In this document: one piece after another, positions 15,716-24,156 of the stretch
Position numbering within the stretch: position 1 is the first letter of the stretch
Layout of the letters: every line of letters begins with the position of its first letter
Source of the DNA: a bacterium
GTDB taxonomy: Bacteria > Electryoneota > Electryoneia > Electryoneales > Electryoneaceae
DNA: 36,880 nt
Assembly (NCBI GenBank): GCA_028278125.1
Contig: JANQEY010000133.1
Coordinates: 1-36,880 of the forward strand
Reading direction: 5' to 3'
The notes under the pieces: generated by a model
Databases searched by the model: none
Seen by the model: the letters and a program-made list of their open reading frames with translations, nothing else
Told to the model about the DNA's origin: nothing
Position numbers and translations under genes: made by a program

Positions 15716-16813
15716 ATGAAAAACTTCTCCAAGCAGCTTATCGGGTTTTTAATCAGCGCGATCCTCATTTATTCCCTGGTGTTTCATCTACATATAGGTG
15801 CCTGGGTTTCCGGGGAAATGGGCTTCAGGGATGCGTTTTTTGGTGAAACCCGTTTTAACCTCGAAGATTTGAAAAAAGCCGGGACAATGATCCAGCCCGG
15901 GGTTGCGTTTCTCGCTGTTTTTTTACTTACAGCTTCCCTGTTTGTTCGAGGTTGGAGATGGCAGTTGATTATCAAACCGGTTGGCAAGGCGGGCTACTGG
16001 CTGGTTTTCTGGAGCAGTAATGTTGGGTACCTCCTAAATAATGTATTGCCATTTCGTGCGGGCGAATTTATCCGTGGTGTTCTGGTGGCTAAACGATCGG
16101 ATCTTTCAGTTGGATCAGTAGTAGCGACGGTACTTGTTGAACGACTTTTTGATCTTGTTGGGCTGGGACTTGTCTTTGCAATAACCCTGCTTTTTTACCC
16201 ACTCCCCGAATGGATTCGGTACAGTGGTGGTATCCTGTTCAGCATTCTAGTCGGTTGCCTTGTAGCAGGGTGGATCCTGGCAAAATCGTACGAAAAAGTA
16301 CAATCCTGGACCAAACTGAAAGTAAAAAATCGAGGGAAAGTGATCAGGAAAACCAGTGATACTTTTCTCAGCGTAATTCGAGGTATGAAAGCCCTGAGTG
16401 ATGGTGGAGTATTTATTGGGACATTTTTATCAACGGTAATCTTGTGGGCAATGTATCTCTCGATTATGAAGATTGCCCTTGATGCATTTTCCCTTACCGA
16501 CGGAAGTTTTCCTCTATTGGATGGCTTGTGTTTCCTCGAAGGTGCTGTGATAACGATCGTGACCTCAATCGGGATGGGGATACCCTCTGCACCCGGAGCA
16601 GTTGGGACTTACCATGGGGCAGTTGTCCTGGCGCTGGCGATGTTTGAAGTACCCGAATCCATCGCTGTCCTATTCGCAGCAGCTATCCATGCCATGAACT
16701 ATATCACTTTAACAGTAATGGGTTTGATTGGATTATGGGCTTTAAAGATTTCATGGTCATGGATCAGGAATATGTCCAAAGAACAACAGAATATAAACAG
16801 TGAAAAAACTTGA
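15716..16813 (+). CDS. UPF0104 / lysylphosphatidylglycerol synthase-type transmembrane protein
   Basis: This 365-residue protein has about eight transmembrane helices and matches the flippase-like TM domain of the UPF0104/AglD/MprF group. Landmarks are RGWRWQLIIKPVGK, the conserved NVGYLLNNVLPFRAGEFIRG ('N-x-x-LP-x-R-x-GE'), VVATVLVERLFDLVGLG, and a late helix pair with GMGIPSAPGAVGTYHGAVV. In MprF the equivalent domain flips a modified lipid across the membrane; stand-alone members are mostly uncharacterised and no aminoacyl-transferase domain is present here. It starts nine bases after lolA without a clear ribosome-binding site, so it likely relies on coupling. Its stop overlaps the next gene's start. 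A lipid-flipping role is inferred from the family. Confidence 0.85.
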   Translation: MKNFSKQLIGFLISAILIYSLVFHLHIGAWVSGEMGFRDAFFGETRFNLEDLKKAGTMIQPGVAFLAVFLLTASLFVRGWRWQLIIKPVGKAGYWLVFWSSNVGYLLNNVLPFRAGEFIRGVLVAKRSDLSVGSVVATVLVERLFDLVGLGLVFAITLLFYPLPEWIRYSGGILFSILVGCLVAGWILAKSYEKVQSWTKLKVKNRGKVIRKTSDTFLSVIRGMKALSDGGVFIGTFLSTVILWAMYLSIMKIALDAFSLTDGSFPLLDGLCFLEGAVITIVTSIGMGIPSAPGAVGTYHGAVVLALAMFEVPESIAVLFAAAIHAMNYITLTVMGLIGLWALKISWSWIRNMSKEQQNINSEKT

Positions 16814-17517
16814 GAAATCAAATATCTATCGTGAATGATATTTCAGAAATAAAGAGGGTTAATGAGTACCTGTCTCAGTTTATAACTGAAAACAAACGGA
16901 ACCTGTTCGCTAAAGTCCTCGAAGAACGTACACGATATATAGCCATTGCCCTTGAAGATATTTACCAGCCCCATAATGCCAGCGCGACCGTTCGAACCTG
17001 TGATTGTTTTGGTATACAAGACTTGTATATAATCGAGAACCGGAATCGATACACCATTAACCCAGATGTCACCCTTGGATCGTCAAAGTGGGTGGACTTG
17101 ATACGTTACAACAAGCTTGATGAAGACAATACAATACCATGCCTCGAAGATCTGAAAAGGAAAGGTTACCGCCTGGTGGCGACAACTCCTCACCGGCTAA
17201 GCCATACTCCTGACGATTTACCACTTGATCAACCTATAGCGTTGTTATTTGGTACTGAAGAAACGGGTTTAACGGAAAATGCTCTTAAACTAGCTGATGA
17301 ATCTGTACAAATACAAATGTTTGGCTTTACCGAGAGTTTTAACATTTCGGTCAGTGTGGCAATCCTGCTGAACAGGCTATCGAGCAGATTAAGAAATTCC
17401 AAGGTTGATTGGGGCTTATCTGAAGACGAAAAAATCCAAATTGAATACAAATGGTTAAAAAAAGTTATCAGACGTTCAAGCCTGTTGGAGAAGGAATTTC
17501 TTAAACCGGGTAAATAG
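16810..17517 (+). CDS. trmH: TrmH-family (SPOUT) tRNA/rRNA 2'-O-methyltransferase
   Basis: This 235-residue protein carries all three SPOUT/TrmH motifs. Motif 1 is IYQPHNASATVRTCDCFGIQ, with the catalytic Arg in 'VRTCD'. Motif 2 is IALLFGTEETGLT, and motif 3 is IQMFGFTESFNISVSVAILL, which forms the knotted S-adenosylmethionine site. The VRTCD-FG pattern and C-terminal extension fit TrmH (Gm18 of tRNA) better than RlmB, but TrmL-like or rRNA targets cannot be excluded. The start is uncertain. A TTG at 16810 overlaps the previous stop (TTGA), consistent with coupling; an in-frame GTG at 16831 would remove seven residues. Neither has a good ribosome-binding site. It is the last gene of the ftsK operon. 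Confidence 0.88.
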   Translation: MRNQISIVNDISEIKRVNEYLSQFITENKRNLFAKVLEERTRYIAIALEDIYQPHNASATVRTCDCFGIQDLYIIENRNRYTINPDVTLGSSKWVDLIRYNKLDEDNTIPCLEDLKRKGYRLVATTPHRLSHTPDDLPLDQPIALLFGTEETGLTENALKLADESVQIQMFGFTESFNISVSVAILLNRLSSRLRNSKVDWGLSEDEKIQIEYKWLKKVIRRSSLLEKEFLKPGK

Positions 17518-17845
17518 CTGTTATTTAAGCTATTGTTGATAAATTTTTAGCTTAAAGAATCGCGCTTAAAAAGATATCCTAATTCTTTTCTACTAAATTT
17601 TTCCTATATAATAATTTCCTGCATTAGATTTATAAACAGTGAATGTCTCACTATGTGGTAAAACTGCAAATTCTTCATATCTTCAATGTAATCTTATTAT
17701 TAATCCTGCAGAAGTATAGACATGTCAAGCGCTGGATGCTCGATAAACCTATTTTTACCAGCCTGATCGATTGCGGATTTTTAAGTACTAGCCGATATTA
17801 TTGTTACCGAAAAACTTATTCGTCATTCATAATCGGGAGAATGTT
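17518..17845 (+). promoter_or_regulatory. AT-rich gap before the chemoreceptor, with a candidate promoter
   Basis: This 328-base gap has no credible gene. Just after trmH, TTTAAGCTA (17524-17532) and TAGCTTAAA (17548-17556) form an AT-rich inverted repeat that might end the ftsK operon transcript, though it lacks GC and a T-run. Further on, a TATAAT hexamer at 17607-17612 with TTCTTT about 17 bases upstream is a possible, weak housekeeping-type promoter for the chemoreceptor. A 68-codon ORF (17643-17849) has no ribosome-binding site and overlaps the receptor start; I do not call it. Confidence 0.35.
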
Positions 17846-20767
17846 ATGAAGTTGATGATTCGCCAGAAGATTATCGGACTCGCAATTATTGCCGCACTTT
17901 TACCCGTCCTGGTCACAATTACCCTAACAATCATTCAACAAGGTAGAGTATTAACCAAGGTTGATGCTGAACTTGATGAAATCGGTCGTACAAACCTGGC
18001 TAACATCGCCCAGGGTGTTTACGATCTGTGCGATGTGGCGCATAATCATGTCCAGGAGCAAGTGGAATATGCACTGAATGTAGCCCGTGATAAAATTCAG
18101 GTTGCGGGTGGAATATCGCTTGGTAAAAATAACGTATCATGGAATGCCATCAACCAGTATACAAAAAAATCCACCCCCATCAACCTTCCACAAATGTTAG
18201 TCGGGCGTAACTGGTTGGGGAAAGTAGAAAACTTCGGCACCAGGGCAATGATCGTTGATGAAGCCCAGGAACTGGCAGGTGGCACATGTACAATTTTCCA
18301 ACGAATGAATGAAGCCGGTGACATGCTGCGGGTTTCTACAAACGTAAGAAAACTGGATAACACACGAGCTGTCGGAACTTATATACCAGCAGTTAATCCT
18401 GATGGAAAGCAGAATCCGGTTGTGAGTAAAATAATGAAAGGTGAAACATACCGGGGCCGTGCCTTTGTTGTTAATGCATGGTATATAACTGTATATGAAC
18501 CAATTCGTGATAATTCCGGACGGATTATCGGTACGCTTTATACTGGTGTAAAACAGGAAGAAGTAGAAAGTTTGCGAAAAGCAATAATGGACGTGAAGGT
18601 TGGAAAAACCGGGTATGTTTACGCACTTGGCGGTCAAGGTTCGCATAAGGGTAATTATGTTATTTCTAAAGATGGCGCCAGGGATGGGGAAAATATCTGG
18701 GAAGCAAAAGACGCCGACGGTCGCCTGTTTATCCAGGATATTATTAATAACGCTCTTGCTCGTGGTGATGATATAATAGAGTACGAGGTTTACCCCTGGC
18801 AGAATAAAGGGGAGACAGTAGCTAAGAACAAGGTTGTCGCTACAATCTATTTCGAGCCCTGGGACTGGGTAATCGGAGCAGGAACATATATAGATGAATA
18901 TAAGGAATCAAATGTCCGAGTCAGCAAAGCCCTTACAAGTTTGTTGATTTCTACGATTATCGGTGGCCTAGTCGTTTTAGCAATTGCAGCTGTGGTTGCA
19001 ATACTGTTTGGCGGGCGTATATCGAAGCCGCTTGCAGATATTACTGATGTTGCCCAGGATATTGCTGAAGGAGATTTAAGCAGAGATGTTGATATTCATC
19101 AACAGGACGAAGTGGGAATACTTGCAGAAACATTCCGAAGAATGCAAGAAAGGTTAAAAGAGAAGGCAGAAGTCTCAAACCAGTTTGCCCGGGGAAACCT
19201 CAACGCTGAGTTCCAGGTATTATCAGACAGAGATCTCCTGGGTAAGTCAATGAAGGAGATGCAAAATAACCTTCAGAGGGTATTGCAGGATCTAAATGGT
19301 GCTATTGAGAAACAACAGCAGGGTGATCTGGATGCACGGACAAATCCCTCACAGTTTGAGGGAGGATACGCAGAATTAGCAGAAGGTATGAATAACGCCC
19401 TCGATGCTGTTGTTAATCCCATCAACGAGGTGACGGATATACTTGAAGAATACGCTGCGGGTGATCTAACCAAGGAAATTCGTGAATTACCCGGGAAACA
19501 GGTAGCACTGAGCCAAAGCCTTACAACTATTCGTACAAACCTTCAAGCGTTGATTGATGAGGGTGTCAACCTTGCCGAAAAGGCAGAACAGGGTGAATTA
19601 TCCACCAGGGCAAGCCTGGAAGGTTTCCAGGGAGGATATCGTAAGATTATTGAGGGTATGAATAGGACACTGGACAATGTACTAAGGCCTATTAACGAAG
19701 GATTGGAAACGATTGAACGGATGGCGAAAGGAGATTTGACTTCCAAGGTAACCAGTAACTATAAAGGTGATCACGCCAGGATTAAAAATTCATTAAATTC
19801 TACCCTCGATTCACTTAACGAAATAATGTCCCAGATAACCGTTGCTGCAAAGGAAGTTAGAAATGGCGCTGTGCAGGTTTCCGACTCCAGCCAGACATTG
19901 TCACAAGGTGCAACTGAACAGGCAAGTTCGCTCGAGGAAGTTACTTCTTCGATGACGGAGATTGGTTCCCAGACTAAAACAAACGCTGAAAATGCCAGGC
20001 AGGCTAACCAGTTGGCGAAAGAATCAAGAAGTTCTGCTGAAAGCGGTAACGAGCAGATGTCCCAGATGCTACAGGCAATGGAGGATATTAACCAGTCTTC
20101 CGGAGAAATTTCGAGGATTATAAAGGTTATCGACGAAATCGCATTCCAGACAAACCTGTTGGCCTTGAACGCAGCTGTTGAAGCGGCACGTGCCGGTATT
20201 CACGGTAAGGGTTTTGCCGTTGTTGCTGAAGAGGTCAGGAACCTGGCGCAGAGAAGTGCTACAGCCGCAAGAGAAACTACTGAACTTATCAGTGGTTCAG
20301 GAAAAAAAGTTGAAGCAGGCTCTCAAATAACTAATGAAACTGCTATTGCCCTTGGTGAGATGGTGACGAGTATAACCAAGGTGACCGACCTGGTCGGTGA
20401 AATCGCCAGTGCATCTGATGAACAGGCACAGGGAATCGACCAGGTAAACGATGCTCTTTCGCAGATTGATGGTGTCACACAATCTAATGCATCAAACGCC
20501 GAGGAAAGTGCTTCAGCTTCTGAACAACTTTCGAGCCAGGCAAATTATGTTCAGCAACTGATCTCCAGGTTTAAGATTGCCGGGCATACGGATGAGGATG
20601 AATTTGAGGACAGGCGAATTGCCGGTGAAGAAATGAAGCTTTTGTCTGATTCCCAGGTGGATGATATAAATACCCAGGCTTTTAACGCTGATGGTCAACC
20701 TGAACTCGAGGAAATTGATCCTAATGTAACGATAAGCATGGATGATGATGATTTAGAAGATTTTTAA
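17846..20767 (+). CDS. Methyl-accepting chemotaxis protein with Cache sensor and HAMP array
   Basis: The product has 973 residues from the ATG at 17846, chosen because GGGAGA lies seven bases upstream; a TTG at 17801 has no such site. TM1 spans about 8-30, followed by a periplasmic sensor of about 330 residues with Cache-fold signatures ([66 protein letters not shown]). It looks like a Cache_3-Cache_2 double module. TM2 lies about 365-390. Residues 394-665 hold six HAMP-like units, each marked by a G-[DNE]-L turn. The signalling domain (about 665-905) has the conserved hairpin [20 protein letters not shown] and [11 protein letters not shown], with likely methylation Gln/Glu in [14 protein letters not shown]. 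An acidic tail ends DDDDLEDF. No che genes are nearby. The stimulus is unknown. Confidence 0.93.
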   Translation: MKLMIRQKIIGLAIIAALLPVLVTITLTIIQQGRVLTKVDAELDEIGRTNLANIAQGVYDLCDVAHNHVQEQVEYALNVARDKIQVAGGISLGKNNVSWNAINQYTKKSTPINLPQMLVGRNWLGKVENFGTRAMIVDEAQELAGGTCTIFQRMNEAGDMLRVSTNVRKLDNTRAVGTYIPAVNPDGKQNPVVSKIMKGETYRGRAFVVNAWYITVYEPIRDNSGRIIGTLYTGVKQEEVESLRKAIMDVKVGKTGYVYALGGQGSHKGNYVISKDGARDGENIWEAKDADGRLFIQDIINNALARGDDIIEYEVYPWQNKGETVAKNKVVATIYFEPWDWVIGAGTYIDEYKESNVRVSKALTSLLISTIIGGLVVLAIAAVVAILFGGRISKPLADITDVAQDIAEGDLSRDVDIHQQDEVGILAETFRRMQERLKEKAEVSNQFARGNLNAEFQVLSDRDLLGKSMKEMQNNLQRVLQDLNGAIEKQQQGDLDARTNPSQFEGGYAELAEGMNNALDAVVNPINEVTDILEEYAAGDLTKEIRELPGKQVALSQSLTTIRTNLQALIDEGVNLAEKAEQGELSTRASLEGFQGGYRKIIEGMNRTLDNVLRPINEGLETIERMAKGDLTSKVTSNYKGDHARIKNSLNSTLDSLNEIMSQITVAAKEVRNGAVQVSDSSQTLSQGATEQASSLEEVTSSMTEIGSQTKTNAENARQANQLAKESRSSAESGNEQMSQMLQAMEDINQSSGEISRIIKVIDEIAFQTNLLALNAAVEAARAGIHGKGFAVVAEEVRNLAQRSATAARETTELISGSGKKVEAGSQITNETAIALGEMVTSITKVTDLVGEIASASDEQAQGIDQVNDALSQIDGVTQSNASNAEESASASEQLSSQANYVQQLISRFKIAGHTDEDEFEDRRIAGEEMKLLSDSQVDDINTQAFNADGQPELEEIDPNVTISMDDDDLEDF

Positions 20768-20790
20768 AGCAATGATATGAATAAACAGTT

Positions 20791-20826
20791 ACGGGTCATT
20801 CAGTGGACTGAATGACCCGTTTTATC
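20791..20826 (+). terminator. Strong rho-independent terminator
   Basis: ACGGGTCATTCAG (20791-20803) pairs perfectly with CTGAATGACCCGT (20808-20820) around the loop TGGA, followed by TTTATC. It lies 23 bases after the chemoreceptor stop and before the convergent VOC-family gene. It should end the chemoreceptor transcript. The T-run is short, and its use for the opposite strand is uncertain. Confidence 0.88.
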
Positions 20827-20841
20827 TTTAGTTTTAAAAAC

Positions 20842-21201
20842 TTACTCTGCGCTCCATAACCCTATATTATTTCCGGATGGATCCCTGAACAGGGCGTAAA
20901 AACCGTTATCGCCGCCGATCTCTGTCCTTTCACGGATAATAACACCACCATGTTCGGAAATATTATTCAAAACATCGGAAAGATTATCCACCTTGATATA
21001 GAACGTGGCAGCAGGATTGGTCACAGGCGACCCTGCTGTTGTGAAACCACCGCCGAATCCGGATGGATCCTTCCAGAACAGATATCCCGCATCATGAGGA
21101 GTAGTTGTCCAGCCAAAAAGATCCCCATAGAAGAACGCGCTCTCTTTCAGATCCCGGGCAAATAGTTCCAAATGGCAAATACCACCGACAGGAATAGCCA
21201 T
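20842..21201 (-). CDS. VOC-superfamily (glyoxalase/bleomycin-resistance-like) protein
   Basis: This small 119-residue single-domain protein starts at the ATG at 21201, which has an excellent GGAGGTGA site; an earlier ATG at 21213 overlaps that site and is rejected. The fold signature is clear: ICHLELFARDLKESAFFYGD followed by LFGWTTTP at the N-terminus, FYIKVDNLSDVLNNISEHGG in the middle and FYALFRDPSGNNIGLW at the end. Members range from metalloenzymes (glyoxalase I, dioxygenases) to binding proteins. The first metal-ligand position (His in CHLEL) is present, but the usual C-terminal Glu ligand is not clear, so an enzymatic role cannot be assigned. It is transcribed alone, converging on the chemoreceptor terminator and divergent from the Mut7-C gene. 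Confidence 0.85.
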   Translation of the reverse strand: MAIPVGGICHLELFARDLKESAFFYGDLFGWTTTPHDAGYLFWKDPSGFGGGFTTAGSPVTNPAATFYIKVDNLSDVLNNISEHGGVIIRERTEIGGDNGFYALFRDPSGNNIGLWSAE

Positions 21202-21277
21202 GTTCACCTCCATTTTGTAATGTTAGTGTGGTTTGTCTGAAGAGAACCGTTCAAATAACTCAAAATAAGATAAGAAG

Positions 21278-21315
21278 AAAAATCCGTCTTAAGCGAATGA
21301 GGTGAAAGGATTTTT
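21278..21315. repeat. Inverted repeat upstream of the Mut7-C gene
   Basis: AAAAATCC (21278-21285) and GGATTTTT (21308-21315) are exact inverted repeats separated by 22 bases and followed by a T-rich run. It lies in the divergent gap between the VOC and Mut7-C genes, where no plus-strand transcript from upstream is expected. It could be an operator or a leader attenuator, or chance in AT-rich DNA. Confidence 0.3.
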
Positions 21316-21368
21316 ATTTTTTTACATTGTTACTGTATTGGAGGGAAAATTCCGGTGTTCGATCCAGG

Positions 21369-22178
21369 ATGGTCATTGTGCACAATATTCTAATAAGATT
21401 CTATGGAGATTTAAATGACCTGGTTTCAAAACAGAAACGGCAGGTTGAGTATTGTGTAAATCTAAAATTTCGGACTTCCGTTAAAGACCTGATTGAATCT
21501 CAAGGGGTTCCGCATCCAGAGATAGGCCTGGTATTGGTAAACGGCAATAATATCGACAGTGATATCCTCCTGAAAGACGGAGACATAGTTTCGGTATATC
21601 CGAAAACAGGTATGTTTCTAGATGATGTCGGTGGGTATGACAATTTTACTGGTACTAAATCGAAAGTATCTTTTATATCCGGCAAGCCTGAAAGACCACT
21701 AAAATTTCTCCTTGATGTACACCTTGGAAAACTTGCATCGTATCTACGACTGCTTGGTTTTGATACGTTATACTTTAATCCTGATATTTCTGACCCTGAA
21801 CTTGTGAAAATTGCCGTATCCCAAAACAGAATTCTCCTTACTATGGATAGAAAACTATTAATGCACACTTCAGTTAAGTACGGGCGAATAATCCGTGATA
21901 AATACTTGCAGCAGCAGGTTGTCGATGTTATCGACGCATTTCGCTGCAGAGATGAGATCAAAGCGTTTACCAGGTGCATGGAGTGTAATACGGTTCTGGA
22001 GCGAGCCGATTTTGAGAAAATTGGAGATAAGATTCCTGCAAGAATTAAGGAAAAATTTTACTCACAACTATCTGTGTTTAAGTCGTGTAACGGTTGCAGC
22101 AGGATCTACTGGCCGGGTTCACACAGGGATCGCATGGTGATGAGACTGAGAGAGTGGGGAGTTGCTGTAGCGGAGTGA
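21369..22178 (+). CDS. Mut7-C RNase-domain protein with N-terminal ubiquitin-like domain
   Basis: The product has 269 residues from the ATG at 21369; a GTG at 21378 is possible, and GGAGGG at 21340-21345 is too far upstream to decide. Residues 5-80 match the Mut7-C ubiquitin-like (MoaD/ThiS-fold) domain: ILIRFYGDLNDL, then VKDLIESQGVPHPEIGLVLV and LLKDGDIVSVYP. Residues 105-265 are the Mut7-C RNase domain, a PIN-like nuclease fold: KFLLDVHLGKLASYLRLLGF with an acidic Asp, ILLTMDRKLL, and a zinc ribbon with CMEC and CNGC pairs. The domain is named after the C-terminus of animal Mut-7 exonuclease; bacterial members are predicted RNases of unknown target. It stands alone between the VOC gene and icd. 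Confidence 0.88.
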   Translation: MVIVHNILIRFYGDLNDLVSKQKRQVEYCVNLKFRTSVKDLIESQGVPHPEIGLVLVNGNNIDSDILLKDGDIVSVYPKTGMFLDDVGGYDNFTGTKSKVSFISGKPERPLKFLLDVHLGKLASYLRLLGFDTLYFNPDISDPELVKIAVSQNRILLTMDRKLLMHTSVKYGRIIRDKYLQQQVVDVIDAFRCRDEIKAFTRCMECNTVLERADFEKIGDKIPARIKEKFYSQLSVFKSCNGCSRIYWPGSHRDRMVMRLREWGVAVAE

Positions 22179-22638
22179 TTTATGTACCTTTTTTTGTTTT
22201 TTCAAAATTCGTCTAGCTTGCAAACCTTGCGAATCCATTTATGCCTAGATATATTAAGTATAATGTCAGAGCGTGGATAATTGGGGGCCAGAGGGGAAAA
22301 GCTGAATTTTACTCCCGCGACTGGAGATCAAAATTGTACGGTGCACTGAATGTCGTGGCCCTTTTTCATAATATTTTGTCGGCGGAAAACTGCAGAGAGA
22401 AGGCTGCAGGTTCCGTTTGCTGGAGCCTCGTTTGGTGTCCGTGATTGGTTTACTCCATCAATTGCGGAAAAGTTCGAGGTTTTTTTATACAGTCAGGTGC
22501 CGGGTTAAAAACCGTTTTTTAAAATAATTAACATAAAATGGAGCCATTAATTTAACTGCACGTTGAAAAACGGGCAAAATGGCGAAGGAGTATATTGCCT
22601 CTGCATTTGCAGGGGGTGTTTCAGGAGGCAGAAATCTT
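22179..22638. other. Long non-coding gap before icd with an unexplained hairpin
   Basis: There is no credible gene in 460 bases. T-runs directly behind the Mut7-C stop (around 22190-22203) could aid transcript release. An imperfect hairpin lies at 22383-22415. GGTT-AAA-AACC followed by TTTTTT near 22504-22520 looks like a small terminator or attenuator. A 67-codon ORF (22241-22444) has no ribosome-binding site. The icd promoter must be here, but I cannot locate it. An upstream in-frame ATG at 22579 would extend icd by 20 residues unlike the family; I treat that stretch as leader. Confidence 0.5.
22383..22415. repeat. Imperfect hairpin in the icd upstream region
   Basis: CGGAAAACTGCAG (22383-22395) pairs with CTGCAGGTTCCG (22404-22415): a CTGCAG/CTGCAG stem, a small internal mismatch, then CGGAA/TTCCG, with loop AGAGAAGG. 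No T-run follows. It may be part of a structured leader or a binding site. A second possible stem, AGGTTCC/GGAGCCT (22408-22428), overlaps it, so alternative pairing is conceivable. Confidence 0.35.
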
Positions 22639-23964
22639 ATGTCCGGTTTTGACAAAATTGTAATTCCAACTGGTGGTGAAAAAATCACTGTCGTTGACGG
22701 TAAACTTAATATTCCAGCAAATCCGATTATTCCTTTTATTGAGGGTGACGGAATCGGTCGTGATATATGGAAAGCATCGGTACGTGTTTTTGATGCAGCA
22801 GTTGAGAAGGCTTATAGTGGTGAACGGAAAGTTCATTGGATGGAAATCTATGCGGGTGAGAAGGCTGTTGCAACTTATGGTGAAAACACCTGGATGCCGG
22901 AAGAGACCTTTGAGGCGATCAGGCAGTATCTCATTGCTATTAAAGGACCGCTGACAACACCGGTTGGTGGTGGTTTCAGGAGTCTTAATGTCACTCTTCG
23001 CCAGGTACTTAATCTTTATGCCTGTGTTCGCCCATGCCGCTATTTTGAAGGCGTCCCGAGTCCTAACCGTCGCGCGAATGAACTGGATATGATCATCTTC
23101 CGTGAAAACACTGAAGATGTTTATTCAGGTGTTGAATTCGAAAGCTTTTCTGATGAAGCGAAACGGTTGATTGAGATTCTCAAGAAAGACTACGGAAAAA
23201 CACAAATTCGCGATGATGCCGGAATCGGCGTTAAACCTATCAGCCCCACGGGAACAAAACAATTGGCACGTAAAGCCCTCGATTGGGCTGTTGCTAAAAA
23301 ACTCCCGAGCGTCACCTTCATGCACAAAGGAAATATCATGAAGTTTACCGAGGGTGCGTTTAAGAACTGGGGTTACGAACTGGCTCTTGAAGAATACAGG
23401 GATCATGTGATTACCGAAGCTGAACTCTGGGATGAAACCGTTGCAGAAGATGGCGTTACACCAATTGAAAAGCCGGGTGCTTTTGCAGAGTTGCGCGGTG
23501 GAAAACCTGCCGGCGATCCTAATGGACGTATCGTTGTTAAAGATCGCATTGCCGACAGCATGTTCCAGCAGATCCAAACTCGTCCCGGTGAATATTCAGT
23601 CGTCGTTACCCCAAATCTTAATGGCGACTATATCTCCGATGCCGGTGCAGCAATGGTTGGCGGTCTTGGCCTGGCAGCAGGTGCAAATATTGGTGACTAT
23701 ATTGGACTGTTTGAAGCTACACACGGAACAGCTCCAAAATACGCGGATAAAGATGTAATCAATCCTTCGTCGGTTATGCTTTCCGGCGCGATGATGTTTG
23801 AATACATGGGATGGGATGAAGTAAGCAAAACGCTTTCGGACGCGATTCAGGCTACCATCATGCAGAAGAAGGTTACTTACGACCTTCATCGATTGATGGA
23901 TGGTGCGACAAAACTGAAAACTTCCGAATATGCTTCAGCAATTATAGAAAACATGAACGGTTAA
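22639..23964 (+). CDS. icd: NADP-dependent isocitrate dehydrogenase
   Basis: This TCA-cycle enzyme oxidatively decarboxylates isocitrate to 2-oxoglutarate. The start at 22639 is preceded by AGGAGG and gives [18 protein letters not shown], aligning with the E. coli Icd N-terminus. The product has 441 residues, slightly longer than the E. coli enzyme (416), the extra lying around residues 260-290. The core [13 protein letters not shown] and the substrate-loop [13 protein letters not shown] are intact. Ser115 in that loop corresponds to E. coli Ser113, the site phosphorylated by AceK. NADP preference is indicated by Lys367-Tyr368 (GTAPKYAD) and by Tyr414 with Arg418 (TYDLHRL), matching E. coli Lys344, Tyr345, Tyr391 and Arg395. 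It stands as a single gene, 192 bases before the receptor operon. Confidence 0.95.
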   Translation: MSGFDKIVIPTGGEKITVVDGKLNIPANPIIPFIEGDGIGRDIWKASVRVFDAAVEKAYSGERKVHWMEIYAGEKAVATYGENTWMPEETFEAIRQYLIAIKGPLTTPVGGGFRSLNVTLRQVLNLYACVRPCRYFEGVPSPNRRANELDMIIFRENTEDVYSGVEFESFSDEAKRLIEILKKDYGKTQIRDDAGIGVKPISPTGTKQLARKALDWAVAKKLPSVTFMHKGNIMKFTEGAFKNWGYELALEEYRDHVITEAELWDETVAEDGVTPIEKPGAFAELRGGKPAGDPNGRIVVKDRIADSMFQQIQTRPGEYSVVVTPNLNGDYISDAGAAMVGGLGLAAGANIGDYIGLFEATHGTAPKYADKDVINPSSVMLSGAMMFEYMGWDEVSKTLSDAIQATIMQKKVTYDLHRLMDGATKLKTSEYASAIIENMNG

Positions 23965-24156
23965 GAAATAACCGGAAGTTTAAATATCAGAAATTAAGTT
24001 TTTTATCGTTCTGGTTTCGGAATGTTAATTGTGGAACCGTGAGAGGCAGGGATTTCGGATTTTAAATGCTAAACGATTCTTATTGTTGCAGGTTGAAATT
24101 CGATACCCTACTTTCCGTGATCTGAAAAAAAGACGTTAAGGTGGATGGAGGTGCGT

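Noticed and set aside
17643..17849. Small 68-codon ORF before the chemoreceptor
   Set aside because: There is no ribosome-binding site, the composition is that of AT-rich intergenic DNA, and it overlaps the well-supported receptor start.
21352..21372. GTTCGATCC resembling a tRNA T-loop
   Set aside because: The flanking bases do not pair as a T-stem and no acceptor, D-arm or anticodon arm can be found upstream.
22241..22444. 67-codon ORF in the icd upstream gap
   Set aside because: There is no ribosome-binding site and no recognisable domain, and its 3' part coincides with the hairpins.
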